Origin: Alkalicoccus chagannorensis DSM 18086
Lineage (GTDB): Bacteria; Bacillota; Bacilli; Bacillales; Salisediminibacteriaceae
Direction of reading: 5' to 3'
DNA length: 64,000 nt
Assembly (NCBI RefSeq): GCF_000429725.1
Contig: NZ_KE386944.1
Coordinates: 186,001 to 250,000, forward strand
The translations under genes were made by a program, and so were the position numbers. The stretch's first letter is position 1. Every line of letters begins with the position of its first letter. This document shows, piece by piece, positions 1 to 9,138 of the stretch. Below the pieces are notes generated by a model. It searched no databases. It had not been told where the DNA came from and saw only the letters and a list, made by a program, of their open reading frames with translations.

Positions 1-354
1 GGGGATGGGGAAGTGTGCGGCACGGCAATCGAAGCTCCGATGGACATCGATCTGTCGTTCAAGCTGCATAAAGGCAAACAGATCGCCGAACCGCAGTTTG
101 AAACGCCGGGACCGCTGCATCACACCTCCTCAGGGAAAGGGTTCTATGTGACGACCGGACACGCAGAAGACCTGCTGACCGCCGTAAAAAAAGCGATCGA
201 GTATATGATTGAGCATATCACGACCACCTACAGACTATCGGATGTCGAAGCCTATGCTCTCTGCAGCGTCGCTGTCGACTTGAAAATCAGCGAAGTCGTC
301 GATATGCCGAACCACCTCGTCAGCGCGTATCTGCCCTTGGATATCTTCAAATAA
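1..354 (+). CDS. Acetamidase/formamidase family protein, C-terminal part
   Basis: The window opens inside this gene, so only the last 117 codons are present. The reading frame runs in from base 1 with GDGEVCGTAIEAP, the motif that lies near the active site of FmdA/AmdA-type amidases, and ends at TAA. The family hydrolyses short amides such as formamide or acetamide to ammonia and the acid in the cytoplasm. The rest of the fragment (a later YALCSVAVDLKISEVVD stretch) also fits the family's C-terminal region. The upstream context is not visible. A hairpin terminator follows about 50 bp downstream. The family assignment is good; the substrate is unknown. Confidence 0.85.
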   Translation, partial: GDGEVCGTAIEAPMDIDLSFKLHKGKQIAEPQFETPGPLHHTSSGKGFYVTTGHAEDLLTAVKKAIEYMIEHITTTYRLSDVEAYALCSVAVDLKISEVVDMPNHLVSAYLPLDIFK

Positions 355-404
355 CCGGATGGTCCCGTGTGCGTTGTCAGCTTGATAAGGGACAAGGTGG
401 TTGA

Positions 405-430
405 AGGAGCTGCATCTGCAGCTCCTTTTG
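405..430 (+). terminator. Rho-independent terminator after the amidase gene
   Basis: A perfect inverted repeat, GGAGCTGCA and TGCAGCTCC with a tiny loop, is followed by TTTT. It lies about 50 bp after the amidase stop codon. Confidence 0.7.
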
Positions 431-774
431 CTGCGTCCACCGATTCCTTCCGGAGCATCCGGGAGGACCTTCCTGCCTCCTTGGTGCGCTGACGTGCTCC
501 AGCATAAATAACCGAAGCGTGTGCTTGTTTCGGAGAACAATCGAAACAGTGGGGCCGCCGGGACCAACACCCCGACGGAAATGCAGCGGAGCACAAGGTT
601 TCCTTTGAAAATCGTGCGGAGCATGCTGTTCGGCCTATAAGGCGCACTTCGCTCCCGATCCGGTGTTCCCTCGGATGCACGTCGTTCAGTATGAAAGATT
701 ATGGTACTTTTCACCTAACCAAAGAGGCTTCTTTCCGACGAGAATGTGTAAAAATAACTTTTTTCTCTACGGGC

Positions 775-803
775 TTGCAAAGTTCTTTTTGCTTACATAA
801 AAA
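775..803 (+). promoter_or_regulatory. Possible sigma-A promoter of the GGDEF/HEAT/GT2 operon
   Basis: TTGCAA (775-780), a 17-bp spacer and TAAAAA (798-803) lie in an AT-rich stretch about 80 bp before the first gene. The -10 is only a fair match. The local drop in GC supports a promoter region more than the hexamers do. Confidence 0.35.
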
Positions 804-885
804 ATAGGGTAACATGAAGATTAGGAAAAACGTCGTTAAGGAATAGGGAAAGAAGGAAGAGAGGATGCAAGGGGCGTGACGTTAG

Positions 886-2502
886 ATGGAAAAGTATCAG
901 AAGATGATTTACGACCGCATTCGTAAAACGATGCGGCAGTGGAATGAAGAAGAAGAAATCAGAGAAAATGAGCTCTACCGTTTTTTTCATAACATCAAAG
1001 GCACTGCCGGTACCATCGGCATGCAGGAAGTTCATGACATTGCGGCTGTGCAGCTGGACAGCCTGGAAGAAGGCAGCGAGTCGTACTGGAGCAGGGAAGA
1101 GTGGCGCCGGGCGATGGTGCCGCTGCTTCCATATGTAGACGATCCCGAGCAGGAAGAGACATTGATGGAGGAAGTCGGCAGTGTGCAGGAACCATCCGAG
1201 GATACGCCGTTGCTCCTGATCATCGACGACGACGTGGAGTTTGTTACGTACTTAAAAGACCTCGTGGAAGGAAGCGGGTACCAGGCGCTCGTCGCGATGA
1301 ACGGCGAAAAAGGAGTCGAGCTCTACTACGAATTGAACCCGCGGATGCTCATCCTGGACTACAATCTCCCGGACACCGACGGGCTGAAAATTCTGCAGCA
1401 GATCATGGATAAGGCGAAGCAGGATTTCACACCGGTTGTGATGCTGAGCGGAGAGGCAGGAACAGAAGCCAAGATTCGCTCCTATGAACTCGGGGCGTCC
1501 GATTTCATCAGCAAACCGATCAACCACCGCCTGTTCTTCCCCTTTATCCAGAACCGTCTGGATACACAGGAACGCATCTGGCAGTCCTCCCTGCAGGACG
1601 AACTGACCGGTGCGAAAAACCGCAAGTTCCTCGACGGCGAGCTGGAAGCACTTAACTATAAGCTGGGCCGTGGAGATGGAGGTGGGTTCACCTTGATTCT
1701 CTGCGACCTGGATCATTTTAAAAAGATCAACGACAACTTCGGCCACACGGCAGGGGATCGTGCACTGCGGCATTTCGTCAAAACGGTGATGTCGTTTATC
1801 CGGCCGGGGGACACTACTGCCCGCTACGGCGGGGAGGAATTCGCCCTCGTCCTGCCGGAATCGAGTGAGGAGAATGCGCTCCAGGTCATCGAGCGGATTC
1901 AGCAGGCACTAAAAGATCACCCTGTACCGGATTACCCGGAAGTGGAGCTTCGTTTTTCAGCGGGCATCCGTGCTGTCACCGAGAGCGGCACGTCCGCGGA
2001 GAGGCTTCTGGAAGAAGCAGACCGGGCCATGTACGCAGCCAAGCATCAAGGAAGGGACCGGGCAGTTCTTTTCCACGAAGGGCTGAGCGCCGTGAAAGAA
2101 ACAGCGCTGCTGCATGTGATTATTGTCGACGACGATGACGTAGTCCGGGAAATGATGGAGCAGTACATGAAGCGGAGGCAGGAGATCGGGGGTCATCCAG
2201 TGCGGTTCCACAGCTACCCTGATGGACGGGCGTTCGTGGAGGACGACTGGTACCGGGAAGGCGACTATTACTTCCTGCTCCTGGACGGCATGATGCCGAG
2301 GATGGACGGGCTGGAAGTGCTTCAGCATCTCCGGCTCCACTACAGCACCGACCGGATCCTGGTCTCGATGCTGACAGCAAGAAAAGGAGAAAAAGACATC
2401 GCGCGGGCGCTTCAGCTTGGCGCAGATGATTACATGGCGAAACCATTCCGCGTCCGCGAAGTCTTTGCGCGTATGGAACGTCTGGTGAAGAGGGTGTTTT
2501 AA
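886..2502 (+). CDS. Hpt-REC-GGDEF-REC protein, probable diguanylate cyclase
   Basis: A 538-residue signalling protein. Residues 1-75 look like a short histidine phosphotransfer domain (HNIKGTAG, His35). Residues about 108-225 are a receiver with the phospho-Asp in LDYNLPD. Residues about 235-395 are a GGDEF domain with DELTGAKNR, CDLDHFKKIND and GGEEF (315-319). Residues 410-538 are a second receiver (IIVDDDD, LLLDGMMPRMDG, KPF). RPGD (306-309) sits exactly five residues before GGEEF, the position of the inhibitory I-site, so feedback control by c-di-GMP is likely. It is the first gene of a tight five-gene operon; the next gene starts 2 bp after its stop. Inferred role: it receives phosphate from the operon's kinase and makes c-di-GMP for the encoded glycosyltransferase. 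The start is uncertain because the ribosome site is weak. Confidence 0.88.
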   Translation: MEKYQKMIYDRIRKTMRQWNEEEEIRENELYRFFHNIKGTAGTIGMQEVHDIAAVQLDSLEEGSESYWSREEWRRAMVPLLPYVDDPEQEETLMEEVGSVQEPSEDTPLLLIIDDDVEFVTYLKDLVEGSGYQALVAMNGEKGVELYYELNPRMLILDYNLPDTDGLKILQQIMDKAKQDFTPVVMLSGEAGTEAKIRSYELGASDFISKPINHRLFFPFIQNRLDTQERIWQSSLQDELTGAKNRKFLDGELEALNYKLGRGDGGGFTLILCDLDHFKKINDNFGHTAGDRALRHFVKTVMSFIRPGDTTARYGGEEFALVLPESSEENALQVIERIQQALKDHPVPDYPEVELRFSAGIRAVTESGTSAERLLEEADRAMYAAKHQGRDRAVLFHEGLSAVKETALLHVIIVDDDDVVREMMEQYMKRRQEIGGHPVRFHSYPDGRAFVEDDWYREGDYYFLLLDGMMPRMDGLEVLQHLRLHYSTDRILVSMLTARKGEKDIARALQLGADDYMAKPFRVREVFARMERLVKRVF

Positions 2503-2504
2503 CG

Positions 2505-3542
2505 ATGATATGGGCGTTCTGGCTCGCGGGTATTTTTTTCGTGCTGCAGCTCGTGCTGCTCATGTATCTACTGCTGTCAAAATCGATGGAACTCCGCTTC
2601 CAGCACCGTCTTGATAGCCTGTATAAAGAAAAACTGCCGGAATTCACGGCGTATTTCAGCGGCGCCTCTACGACGCCTCCCCGTCTGCCGACGGAAAAGC
2701 GGTTGTATCAGGAACTGCTGCAGCAGGTGCTGAGCGGGGTGACGAGCGTTACCCAGGACTCTACGGAACAGGAACAGGCAAGGGTGTACGCAGAAGAAAA
2801 GCTGCAGCCGGTTTATGAACGGAAGCTCCAGCGCGGCACGTGGGCGGACAGAATGAATGCTCTCTTTTATATTGAAGATTTCCGGATGAACGCGATGGCG
2901 GCACAGGTAGAAGCCCACTCGAAACAGCTGTCGCAGGAGGAGGAAGAGTACCACCAGGCCCTGCGGACGCTCGCGGTGCTTGATTCAGACCGTCTGATAC
3001 CGATGCTGACAGAACTAAGGCAGGTGAATATTCCGTTTGTTAAAGAAGTCTACCGGCGGATGTCCATGGAGAAACTCCGGGATCTCTCCCTGCAGCTGGA
3101 GAAGCAGCACCCACAGCATGATCTGCTGCGGCAGGCGCTCTACGTGCATGCGGGAGAAATCAGCTGGACCGACCTGCTTCCGGAAGTAGAGGCTGCACTG
3201 GAAGAGGAGGACAAAGAAGTGCGGCTGAAAGCGATGCGTGCCCTTCTCTCTTTTCAGTATGTAAGCAGTCCAGAGAAGGTCCGTGCCTTTTTTCAGTCGC
3301 CGCACTGGGAAGAGAGAATGTATGCCTGCAAGGTGGCTTCGGCACTGAATCAGGAATCCTGGCGCCAGGATTTGATGCGCTGCCTCGGGGATCAGGTGTG
3401 GTGGGTCCGGTCTGCTGCTGCAGAAACCATCCGCTCCTTTTCAGACGGAGATATTATGCTTGAATATGCACGCACCTCGCATGAGGATAAATTCGCCAGA
3501 GATATGGCAGAACAACTGCTGTCGATGGAAAAGGAGGTATAG
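2505..3542 (+). CDS. Membrane-anchored HEAT-repeat protein
   Basis: 345 residues. Residues about 3-24 form one strongly hydrophobic segment (FWLAGIFFVLQLVLLMYLLL), followed by a charged, helical, soluble part. The C-terminal half (about 185-340) has degenerate HEAT-like helix pairs, for example LEEEDKEVRLKAMRALLSF and DQVWWVRSAAAETIRSF. HEAT repeats are protein-binding scaffolds; no catalytic motif is visible. It starts 2 bp after the diguanylate cyclase stop and ends 3 bp before the glycosyltransferase, so the three are translationally linked. Inferred role: a membrane scaffold tying the signalling proteins to the glycosyltransferase. The exact function is unknown. Confidence 0.75.
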   Translation: MIWAFWLAGIFFVLQLVLLMYLLLSKSMELRFQHRLDSLYKEKLPEFTAYFSGASTTPPRLPTEKRLYQELLQQVLSGVTSVTQDSTEQEQARVYAEEKLQPVYERKLQRGTWADRMNALFYIEDFRMNAMAAQVEAHSKQLSQEEEEYHQALRTLAVLDSDRLIPMLTELRQVNIPFVKEVYRRMSMEKLRDLSLQLEKQHPQHDLLRQALYVHAGEISWTDLLPEVEAALEEEDKEVRLKAMRALLSFQYVSSPEKVRAFFQSPHWEERMYACKVASALNQESWRQDLMRCLGDQVWWVRSAAAETIRSFSDGDIMLEYARTSHEDKFARDMAEQLLSMEKEV

Positions 3543-3545
3543 CGG

Positions 3546-4961
3546 ATGGACATCCTTTCCATGCTGATGACCATCGCCGCTGTTGCCATTATTGTTTATA
3601 TGCTGGCTGTCGGTGGTGTCTACCTGATTCTGTTCTTCCTGGCGGTCCCGCGTGTTTTCCGTGAACGAAAACTCGACAGGAATGAGCCTATTGAAGACAT
3701 GCTCGAGAGCAGTGATACGTATCCGGTCTCGGTACTGGTACCGGCCTACAACGAAGAACTCGGCGTCGTATCCACGGTGCGCTCTCTTTTGTCTCTGGAG
3801 TATCCGGAGTTTGAAGTCATCGTGATTAACGACGGATCGAAGGATGCGACGAGCGAAAAAATGATTGACGCGTTTCAGATGAAACAAGTTTCCATGGCCG
3901 TCCGGCAGCATTTTGAAACCGCTGAGATGCAGGCTGTGTACCGTTCGAACGTCTTCCCGCACGTGGTGCTGGTGGAAAAAGCAAACGGCGGCAAGGCGGA
4001 TGCCCTGAATGCAGGTATCAACGTCTCCCGCTACCCGTATTTTGCGGCAATCGACGGTGATTCGATTCTGGAGCGGGATGCCCTGATGAAAACGATGAAG
4101 CCGATTATCGATTCCAACGGACTGGTAACGTGTACCGGAGGGACGGTACGGATTGCCAACGGGTCGACGATCCGCGACAGCGTGGTCGAGCAGATCCGTC
4201 TGCCGAAGCAGGCCCCGGCCATCATGCAGATCATTGAGTATTTCCGTGCCTTTCTCATCGGCCGGCTCGGCTTGAGCCGTTTGAACGTTCTTCTTATCAT
4301 CTCCGGGGCATTCGGCGTGTTTGAAAAAGAACGTGTCGTCCGCGCCGGGGGCTACGAAACGAAGACGGTCGGAGAGGATATGGAGTTGATCGTCCGGCTT
4401 CATGCCATGCTGAAGGAAGAGAAGTCGAAGCAGCGGATTGAATACATTCAGGATCCAGTCTGCTGGACCGAGGCGCCGTCGGATATGCGCTCGCTGAAAT
4501 CGCAGCGCATCCGCTGGCAGAAAGGGCTGTTTCAGACGCTCTGGCGCCATAAATACATGATGCTGAACCCGAAATACAAAGGCGTCGGCTTGTTTTCCAT
4601 GCCGTACTTCCTGCTGGTGGAACTGCTCAGTTCCGTGTTTGAGCTGATCGGCTATGCCGTTATTATTCTCGCGCTTCTCTTCGGACTGGTTGACCCAACG
4701 ATTACCATGACGATGATTATTGTCACGATTTTATACGGATCGCTGCTCTCATCCTTGGCGGTTCTTTTGGAAGAATGGACGTACCACAAATATCCGGATA
4801 CGCTCAGTGTGCTGAAGCTGTACCTCTGGTCGCTCACAGAAACATTCTGGTACCGCCCGTTTATGGTCTGGTGCCGGGTCATGGGAATCATCGCCTTCTT
4901 TAAAGGTGGACATTCCTGGGGCCACATGCAGCGCCGCGGAATCAGCAGCCCAGAGCAGTAA
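3546..4961 (+). CDS. Family 2 membrane glycosyltransferase (polysaccharide synthase type)
   Basis: 471 residues with the features of a processive GT2 enzyme: an N-terminal membrane helix (about 8-32), VSVLVPAYNEE, a DGD metal-binding motif at 170-172, GED at 276-278, and QRIRW (Q320, R323, W324), the Q-x-x-R-W motif of cellulose and poly-N-acetylglucosamine synthases. Two or three further membrane helices follow (about 355-440). Such enzymes use a nucleotide sugar in the cytoplasm and push the polymer across the membrane. No PilZ domain is fused to it, and no export or deacetylase partner is encoded in the operon. AAGGAGGT precedes the ATG. The polymer made is unknown. Confidence 0.9.
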   Translation: MDILSMLMTIAAVAIIVYMLAVGGVYLILFFLAVPRVFRERKLDRNEPIEDMLESSDTYPVSVLVPAYNEELGVVSTVRSLLSLEYPEFEVIVINDGSKDATSEKMIDAFQMKQVSMAVRQHFETAEMQAVYRSNVFPHVVLVEKANGGKADALNAGINVSRYPYFAAIDGDSILERDALMKTMKPIIDSNGLVTCTGGTVRIANGSTIRDSVVEQIRLPKQAPAIMQIIEYFRAFLIGRLGLSRLNVLLIISGAFGVFEKERVVRAGGYETKTVGEDMELIVRLHAMLKEEKSKQRIEYIQDPVCWTEAPSDMRSLKSQRIRWQKGLFQTLWRHKYMMLNPKYKGVGLFSMPYFLLVELLSSVFELIGYAVIILALLFGLVDPTITMTMIIVTILYGSLLSSLAVLLEEWTYHKYPDTLSVLKLYLWSLTETFWYRPFMVWCRVMGIIAFFKGGHSWGHMQRRGISSPEQ

Positions 4962-4979
4962 TGACGAGGAGGAATGAAC

Positions 4980-5336
4980 ATGAGTCATATTTTAGTAGCA
5001 GATGATGAAGAGATTCTCCGCATGCTGATTGTCGACACCCTCGAAGACCTTGGGCATGACATAGAAGAGGCTGAAGACGGCGGCGAAGCCCTGCAGAAGC
5101 TGCAGGAGCAGTCGTTCGATCTGGTCGTGCTCGATTACATGATGCCGGAACGCACAGGGCTGGAAGTACTCCAGTCCCTGCCCGATCAAATCAAAGAAGA
5201 TACGTTGATCATCATGCTGACTGCCAAGGCGCAGGATGCAGACCGGGAGGCTGCATTGCAGGCAGGAGCCCGTTATTTCGTGGCAAAACCGTTCAGCCCC
5301 GGCGAGCTGGAAACCCTCGTAAAGGACGTGCTGTAA
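4980..5336 (+). CDS. Single-domain response regulator
   Basis: 118 residues, a lone receiver domain: VADDEE acid pocket, phospho-Asp in VVLDYMMPE (Asp52), a conserved Thr in MLTAKA and Lys in VAKPFS. I start it at the second ATG because GAGGAGG is 7 bp upstream; the first ATG (4974) is too close. The kinase gene begins at the base after its stop codon, so the two are translationally coupled. With no output domain it probably passes phosphate on, for instance to the Hpt domain of the first gene, or acts by protein binding. Confidence 0.9.
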   Translation: MSHILVADDEEILRMLIVDTLEDLGHDIEEAEDGGEALQKLQEQSFDLVVLDYMMPERTGLEVLQSLPDQIKEDTLIIMLTAKAQDADREAALQAGARYFVAKPFSPGELETLVKDVL

Positions 5337-8168
5337 ATGCGTTTCCGTCCACAAACGAAAAGCATCCGTTCGGAATTTCTATGGAAGTCTGCCGTCTACG
5401 TCCTGGGTATCATCATCCTTGGTACCCTCGTGACGCTGTTTATCCTGAACAATCAGCAGGATCATGCAGAAAATCAAGATTATCTGCTGGAAAAAGCCGA
5501 AGCCGCGGAAGACGTCGAACAGTCGCTGCAGCAGCTGTTCTATCATGTCCGGGCCTACTACAGCTTCCAGAATCAAACGGATCTTCAAAACATTAATCAG
5601 GATATCCGGGAGCTCGAAACGGCGCTTAATACATACCAGGATCTGGATCTGGCCCCCGAAGAGGAGAGCTTCGCCGAGAGTCTCGATACCTTTATGGACA
5701 CATACGAGAACACGAACCTCCCAGAGGCCATTGCTTTCGTGGAAGCAGATGATTACGAAGGGCTCCGGACCTATGCGAATCAAGGGACCAATCAGCAGAT
5801 TGACTCGTTGATTGAAGAGGCTTCCGACCTGCGGGAGGCCGTCTTTACGAATCTGCAGGAAGAGTATGATACCGCTATGTCCGAAAGCAATCGGAATATC
5901 GTGCTGGCCATGGGGCTCGGCCTGCTCGTCTTTCTTACGATGCTGTTAGGATCCCAGCGTCTCTTAAGCCGGCTCGTCGTTCCGATCGAAGAGTTGACGG
6001 CGGCATCGGATGAACTGACGAAAGGCAATGCGGTGAAAGTAGCTGCCGCCTCCAGGGATGATGAAATTGGCGCGCTTGCCCGCTCGTTCGAGACCATGTC
6101 GACGACGATGCGCGAAAACGAAGAGGAGCTGCAGGCCCAGAATGAAGAACTTCAGGCGCAGCAGGAAATGCTCGAAGATGCGCTCGATCAGACAGAAAAA
6201 GAAAAAAATAAAATTGATCGATACAGCCAGCTCAACCAGACGATGTCGACGAAACTGGATAAAGAGGCGTTTCTTACCTCTATCTTCCGGTATGTCAATG
6301 AACTGTATCCGAATGACCGCAGTATTCTGTATCTGCTCGAGGAGAACGACTACCGGGCCATGGGATTGACGAAGCAGGGCATTGCGCAGTGGAAGGAAGC
6401 TGACAAGTCCAGCTGGATCACGCGCCTGAAGGAAGAAGCGCACATCCACGTAACGAGAGAAGCGACGCCGGAGGAGAAAGGCATTGCAGATGGAGCGGTA
6501 CAGGCCCATGATTATTATACGGCGGTAAAAGATGCGAACGGAACCATTTTCGCGCTGTTTGCCTGTACCCGCTTCGGCTACCCGTACACCGAAGAGGACA
6601 TGGAAGAGATCGAGTCCTTGATGAGTCATATCGCGCTCGGACTGGAACGTTCGGTTGTTTATGAAGAAATCACGCGTGCGCGGAAGCTGAGTCAGGATAT
6701 TCTCGATAACGTTAATGAAGCGATACAGTTTGTGGATGACGATGGCGCAATGCTGCAGAACAACGATGCGATGGAGGAGCTCCTCACCTACGAAAATACG
6801 GCAGAAGCTGTACCTGCAGAGGAATGGATGGGGGAAATGCTCCACCGTGCAGAGGAGGAGCAGGCGCTCGAAGCCTTTTACCGGGCAATGCTCGAACAGG
6901 AGACGAAAGAAACGCTCTCCCAGCAGTTTGAGCTTAAAGACGGGAGCCGGGTGATCACCGTGTACGGTACAGCTGTCTATAACGACGACGAACGCGTCGG
7001 AACCGTGTTCGTGTACCGCGACATGACCCGCGAGCATGAGCTCGACAAGATGAAGTCTGAACTGGTCAGCACGGTCAGCCACGAGCTGAGAACCCCGCTG
7101 TCGAGTGTGCTCGGCTTCACCGAGCTGCTGCTGACGAAGGAATTGAAGCCGGAGCGGCAGAAACGCTACCTCAGTACGATTCATAAAGAAGCCAAGCGGC
7201 TGACGAACTTGATCAATGATTTCCTCGATCTACAGCGGATGGAAGCCGGCAGTCAGCCGTATCAGATGGAAGACCTGTCGATGGATGCGGTCGCGATGGA
7301 TGTCATTTATCAGTTTAAAAACGAGCAGAAGCACCGCCTCTCCTTCGTCGATCAGTCTTACGCGGCGAAAGTGGAAGGGGACCGCGAGCGGCTGTATCAA
7401 GTGCTGACCAACCTCGTCAGTAACGCGGTGAAGTTTTCACCGGAAGGCGGAGAAGTAACGATCCACTTCTCGAACAGCGGAAGCGACCTGCTCGTTGCCG
7501 TTGAAGACGAAGGGCTCGGCATTCCACCGGAAGCGAAAGATTCTCTGTTTAACAAGTTCCAGCGGATTGATAACAGCGACCGCCGGAATATCGGCGGGAC
7601 GGGACTCGGCCTCGCTATCTGCAGAGAAATTGTGGAGCGGCACGGGGGAAGAATATGGGTGGAATCAGAAACGGGCCAGGGATCCACGTTTTTCTTCCGT
7701 CTCCCGTTGAAACACCAGCAGCAGGCGCGGACCGTGACGACGCCGGAAGGCTACCCGAAAGGGGCCTCCGTCGTCATCGTGGAAGATGACACGAGCCTTG
7801 CTCTGCTGCTGTCCGAGGAACTGCGCTCCCACGGATTCCGGGTGATTCATCACCTGAACCCGGAGCATGCGTACCGTGATATCGTCCGCACGGTTCCGGC
7901 AGCCGTCGTCGTCGATCTCATGCTCGGAGAAGCAACAGACGGCTGGGACTTGATTCAGCGTCTGAAAGAAGAGCAGACGACGAACGATATCCCGATTATC
8001 ATCTCGTCTGCGCTCGATCGTTCCGATGAAAAAGTACAGAAATACGGGATTGAGCAGTATTTAACGAAGCCTTATCCTCCGCAGGACTTATCAGCAGCGC
8101 TGCTGAAGTCCATTCAGGAAAGCCGCGGCACGGAAAAAGGAGCCATATTATTCCCGGATCACCAATAA
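5337..8168 (+). CDS. Hybrid histidine kinase (membrane sensor, HAMP, GAF, PAS, kinase, receiver)
   Basis: 943 residues. Transmembrane helices lie at about 14-36 and 186-205, flanking an extracellular helical sensor of about 150 residues. A HAMP domain and a coiled coil (EELQAQNEELQAQQEML) follow, then a GAF-like domain (about 300-440), a PAS-like domain (about 450-560), a HisKA domain with His582 in VSHELRTPLSS, an ATPase domain (NLVSNAVKFS, DEGLGIP, GGTGLGLAI) and a C-terminal receiver with Asp860 in VVDLMLGE. It is the last gene of the operon and a strong terminator follows. Inferred flow: His582 to Asp860 or the lone receiver, then the Hpt and REC domains of the diguanylate cyclase. The ligand is unknown. 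Confidence 0.92.
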   Translation: MRFRPQTKSIRSEFLWKSAVYVLGIIILGTLVTLFILNNQQDHAENQDYLLEKAEAAEDVEQSLQQLFYHVRAYYSFQNQTDLQNINQDIRELETALNTYQDLDLAPEEESFAESLDTFMDTYENTNLPEAIAFVEADDYEGLRTYANQGTNQQIDSLIEEASDLREAVFTNLQEEYDTAMSESNRNIVLAMGLGLLVFLTMLLGSQRLLSRLVVPIEELTAASDELTKGNAVKVAAASRDDEIGALARSFETMSTTMRENEEELQAQNEELQAQQEMLEDALDQTEKEKNKIDRYSQLNQTMSTKLDKEAFLTSIFRYVNELYPNDRSILYLLEENDYRAMGLTKQGIAQWKEADKSSWITRLKEEAHIHVTREATPEEKGIADGAVQAHDYYTAVKDANGTIFALFACTRFGYPYTEEDMEEIESLMSHIALGLERSVVYEEITRARKLSQDILDNVNEAIQFVDDDGAMLQNNDAMEELLTYENTAEAVPAEEWMGEMLHRAEEEQALEAFYRAMLEQETKETLSQQFELKDGSRVITVYGTAVYNDDERVGTVFVYRDMTREHELDKMKSELVSTVSHELRTPLSSVLGFTELLLTKELKPERQKRYLSTIHKEAKRLTNLINDFLDLQRMEAGSQPYQMEDLSMDAVAMDVIYQFKNEQKHRLSFVDQSYAAKVEGDRERLYQVLTNLVSNAVKFSPEGGEVTIHFSNSGSDLLVAVEDEGLGIPPEAKDSLFNKFQRIDNSDRRNIGGTGLGLAICREIVERHGGRIWVESETGQGSTFFFRLPLKHQQQARTVTTPEGYPKGASVVIVEDDTSLALLLSEELRSHGFRVIHHLNPEHAYRDIVRTVPAAVVVDLMLGEATDGWDLIQRLKEEQTTNDIPIIISSALDRSDEKVQKYGIEQYLTKPYPPQDLSAALLKSIQESRGTEKGAILFPDHQ

Positions 8169-8176
8169 GAAGAGAG

Positions 8177-8211
8177 AAAACACCTGCCGCAGCGTGCGGC
8201 AGGTGTTCTTT
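8177..8211 (+). terminator. Strong terminator closing the GGDEF/GT2 operon
   Basis: AACACCTGCCGCA and TGCGGCAGGTGTT form a 13-bp perfect stem with a GCG loop, followed by CTTTGG. It begins about 10 bp after the kinase stop codon. Confidence 0.85.
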
Positions 8212-8447
8212 GGCTGTTGATAACGTTTATCTGTTTGCCTGTTTATTTGTTTCGTTGTATTTCCCCTCTGCTTCCCGGCGGAAGCTTGCCTTTCGCTATT
8301 TCTCAGGAAAGACCCCTGAGAAAGGAGCTTCAGGCTGCGCTGATACCACAGGCGTCCCCGCCGGACACGTCAGTGAAGCGGGTCTGCTTATTGGAGAAAG
8401 ACGTCACGATAGGCAGGCACGACGGCTTTGCTGTTCTCATGGCATGA

Positions 8448-8583
8448 TCGGAATGTATAAGTTTCCATTTAGGGTGACGGCGTAACCGGCTGCACGGGAA
8501 GAAAAAAACCTTTTCTTCCCTCGAAGAGCATGCAGCGACGCCGCACGCCGTTCCCGAACAAAAGGTGCTTTGCGCTTTTATTC
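8448..8583 (+). repeat. Interspersed repeat family A, full copy 1
   Basis: About 135 bp. It has an AATGTATAAGTTTC-type 5' end, a GGGAAGAA...TTCTTCCC hairpin, a GCAGCG...CGCACGCCGTTCC middle and a 3' hairpin (AAAAGGTGCTTTGCGCTTTT). Related copies occur at 15529, 20741, 20928, 43097 and 55698, with fragments at 38496 and 51004. The second arm pair is imperfect here. Confidence 0.8.
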
Positions 8584-8779
8584 CAGGAGTACCTCGGCTT
8601 TGTACTCAGCTTTTTTAAGAGAGGGAAGGGGCAGCGGACAAACCTTGTTTCTGTTACGAGCGCGCAGCCGGAAAGCACGCTGGTTCCTTCTATTCCGCGG
8701 CGGACGGAGCAGGTTTTCTGGCGGTTTGAGCCCTGGGGAAGGAAGCAGGTCGAGTACTTGGCCGAAGCGCCGTTTCCTG

Positions 8780-8945
8780 AGTCGGAGCGTCCGCCGGGCA
8801 CCGCTGAACGTCCGCTGCGCTCCTTTGAGTGACCGCCCAACATCGGAACGGCCGTTGGGAGCATCGCAGCGTCTGCGGACGAAGCTGCAGCGACCGAGAA
8901 CAGCCGCTGAGTGACCGCTCCGGCGCTGCGAACGTCCGAGCCGCG
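8780..8945. repeat. Family E phrase repeats (GCGGACGTTC / GCGGTCACTC type)
   Basis: Short phrases recur at irregular 15-40 bp spacing: GAGCGTCCGC, GAACGTCCGCTG, GAGTGACCGCCC, GAGTGACCGCTC and GAACGTCCGA. The same phrases occur on the opposite strand at 42608-42790. They are not exact tandem repeats and do not keep a reading frame. Confidence 0.55.
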
Positions 8946-9138
8946 CCCAGATCACCGACGCGGAAGGCCCTCTCCCTCTTTATCCGGTAGAAAATCATGC
9001 CCGCACTCTCTCTAAAGGGGATACTGTCGTTCAGGTAAAACCATCGATGGTCCTGACTTTCCCTTGGTGGGACATTTCAGGAGTAGGGCGGAGGGAAAAC
9101 GGCTAAAGGTAAGAACACACAAAAAGAGGTGATCGAGG

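Larger units (their letters stand above)
355..885. other. Intergenic region, no gene seen
   Basis: A 530-bp gap between the amidase and the signalling operon. It contains the terminator at 405-430 and a possible promoter at 775-803. The open frames here (for example on the minus strand across 235-714) have no recognisable similarity and overlap the amidase antisense, so I treat them as chance. Confidence 0.5.
8212..9138. other. Intergenic region with repeats, no gene seen
   Basis: Over 900 bp without a credible gene. It holds one full copy of repeat family A (8448-8583) and a run of family E phrases (8780-8945). The open frames across 8469-8998 on both strands are Arg-, Ser- and Pro-rich, have no recognisable domain and coincide with the repeats. 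Confidence 0.6.

Noticed and set aside
8530-8914. Overlapping frames of 100-125 codons
   Set aside because: They coincide with repeat A and the family E phrases; the predicted peptides are Arg/Pro/Ser-rich without any family similarity.
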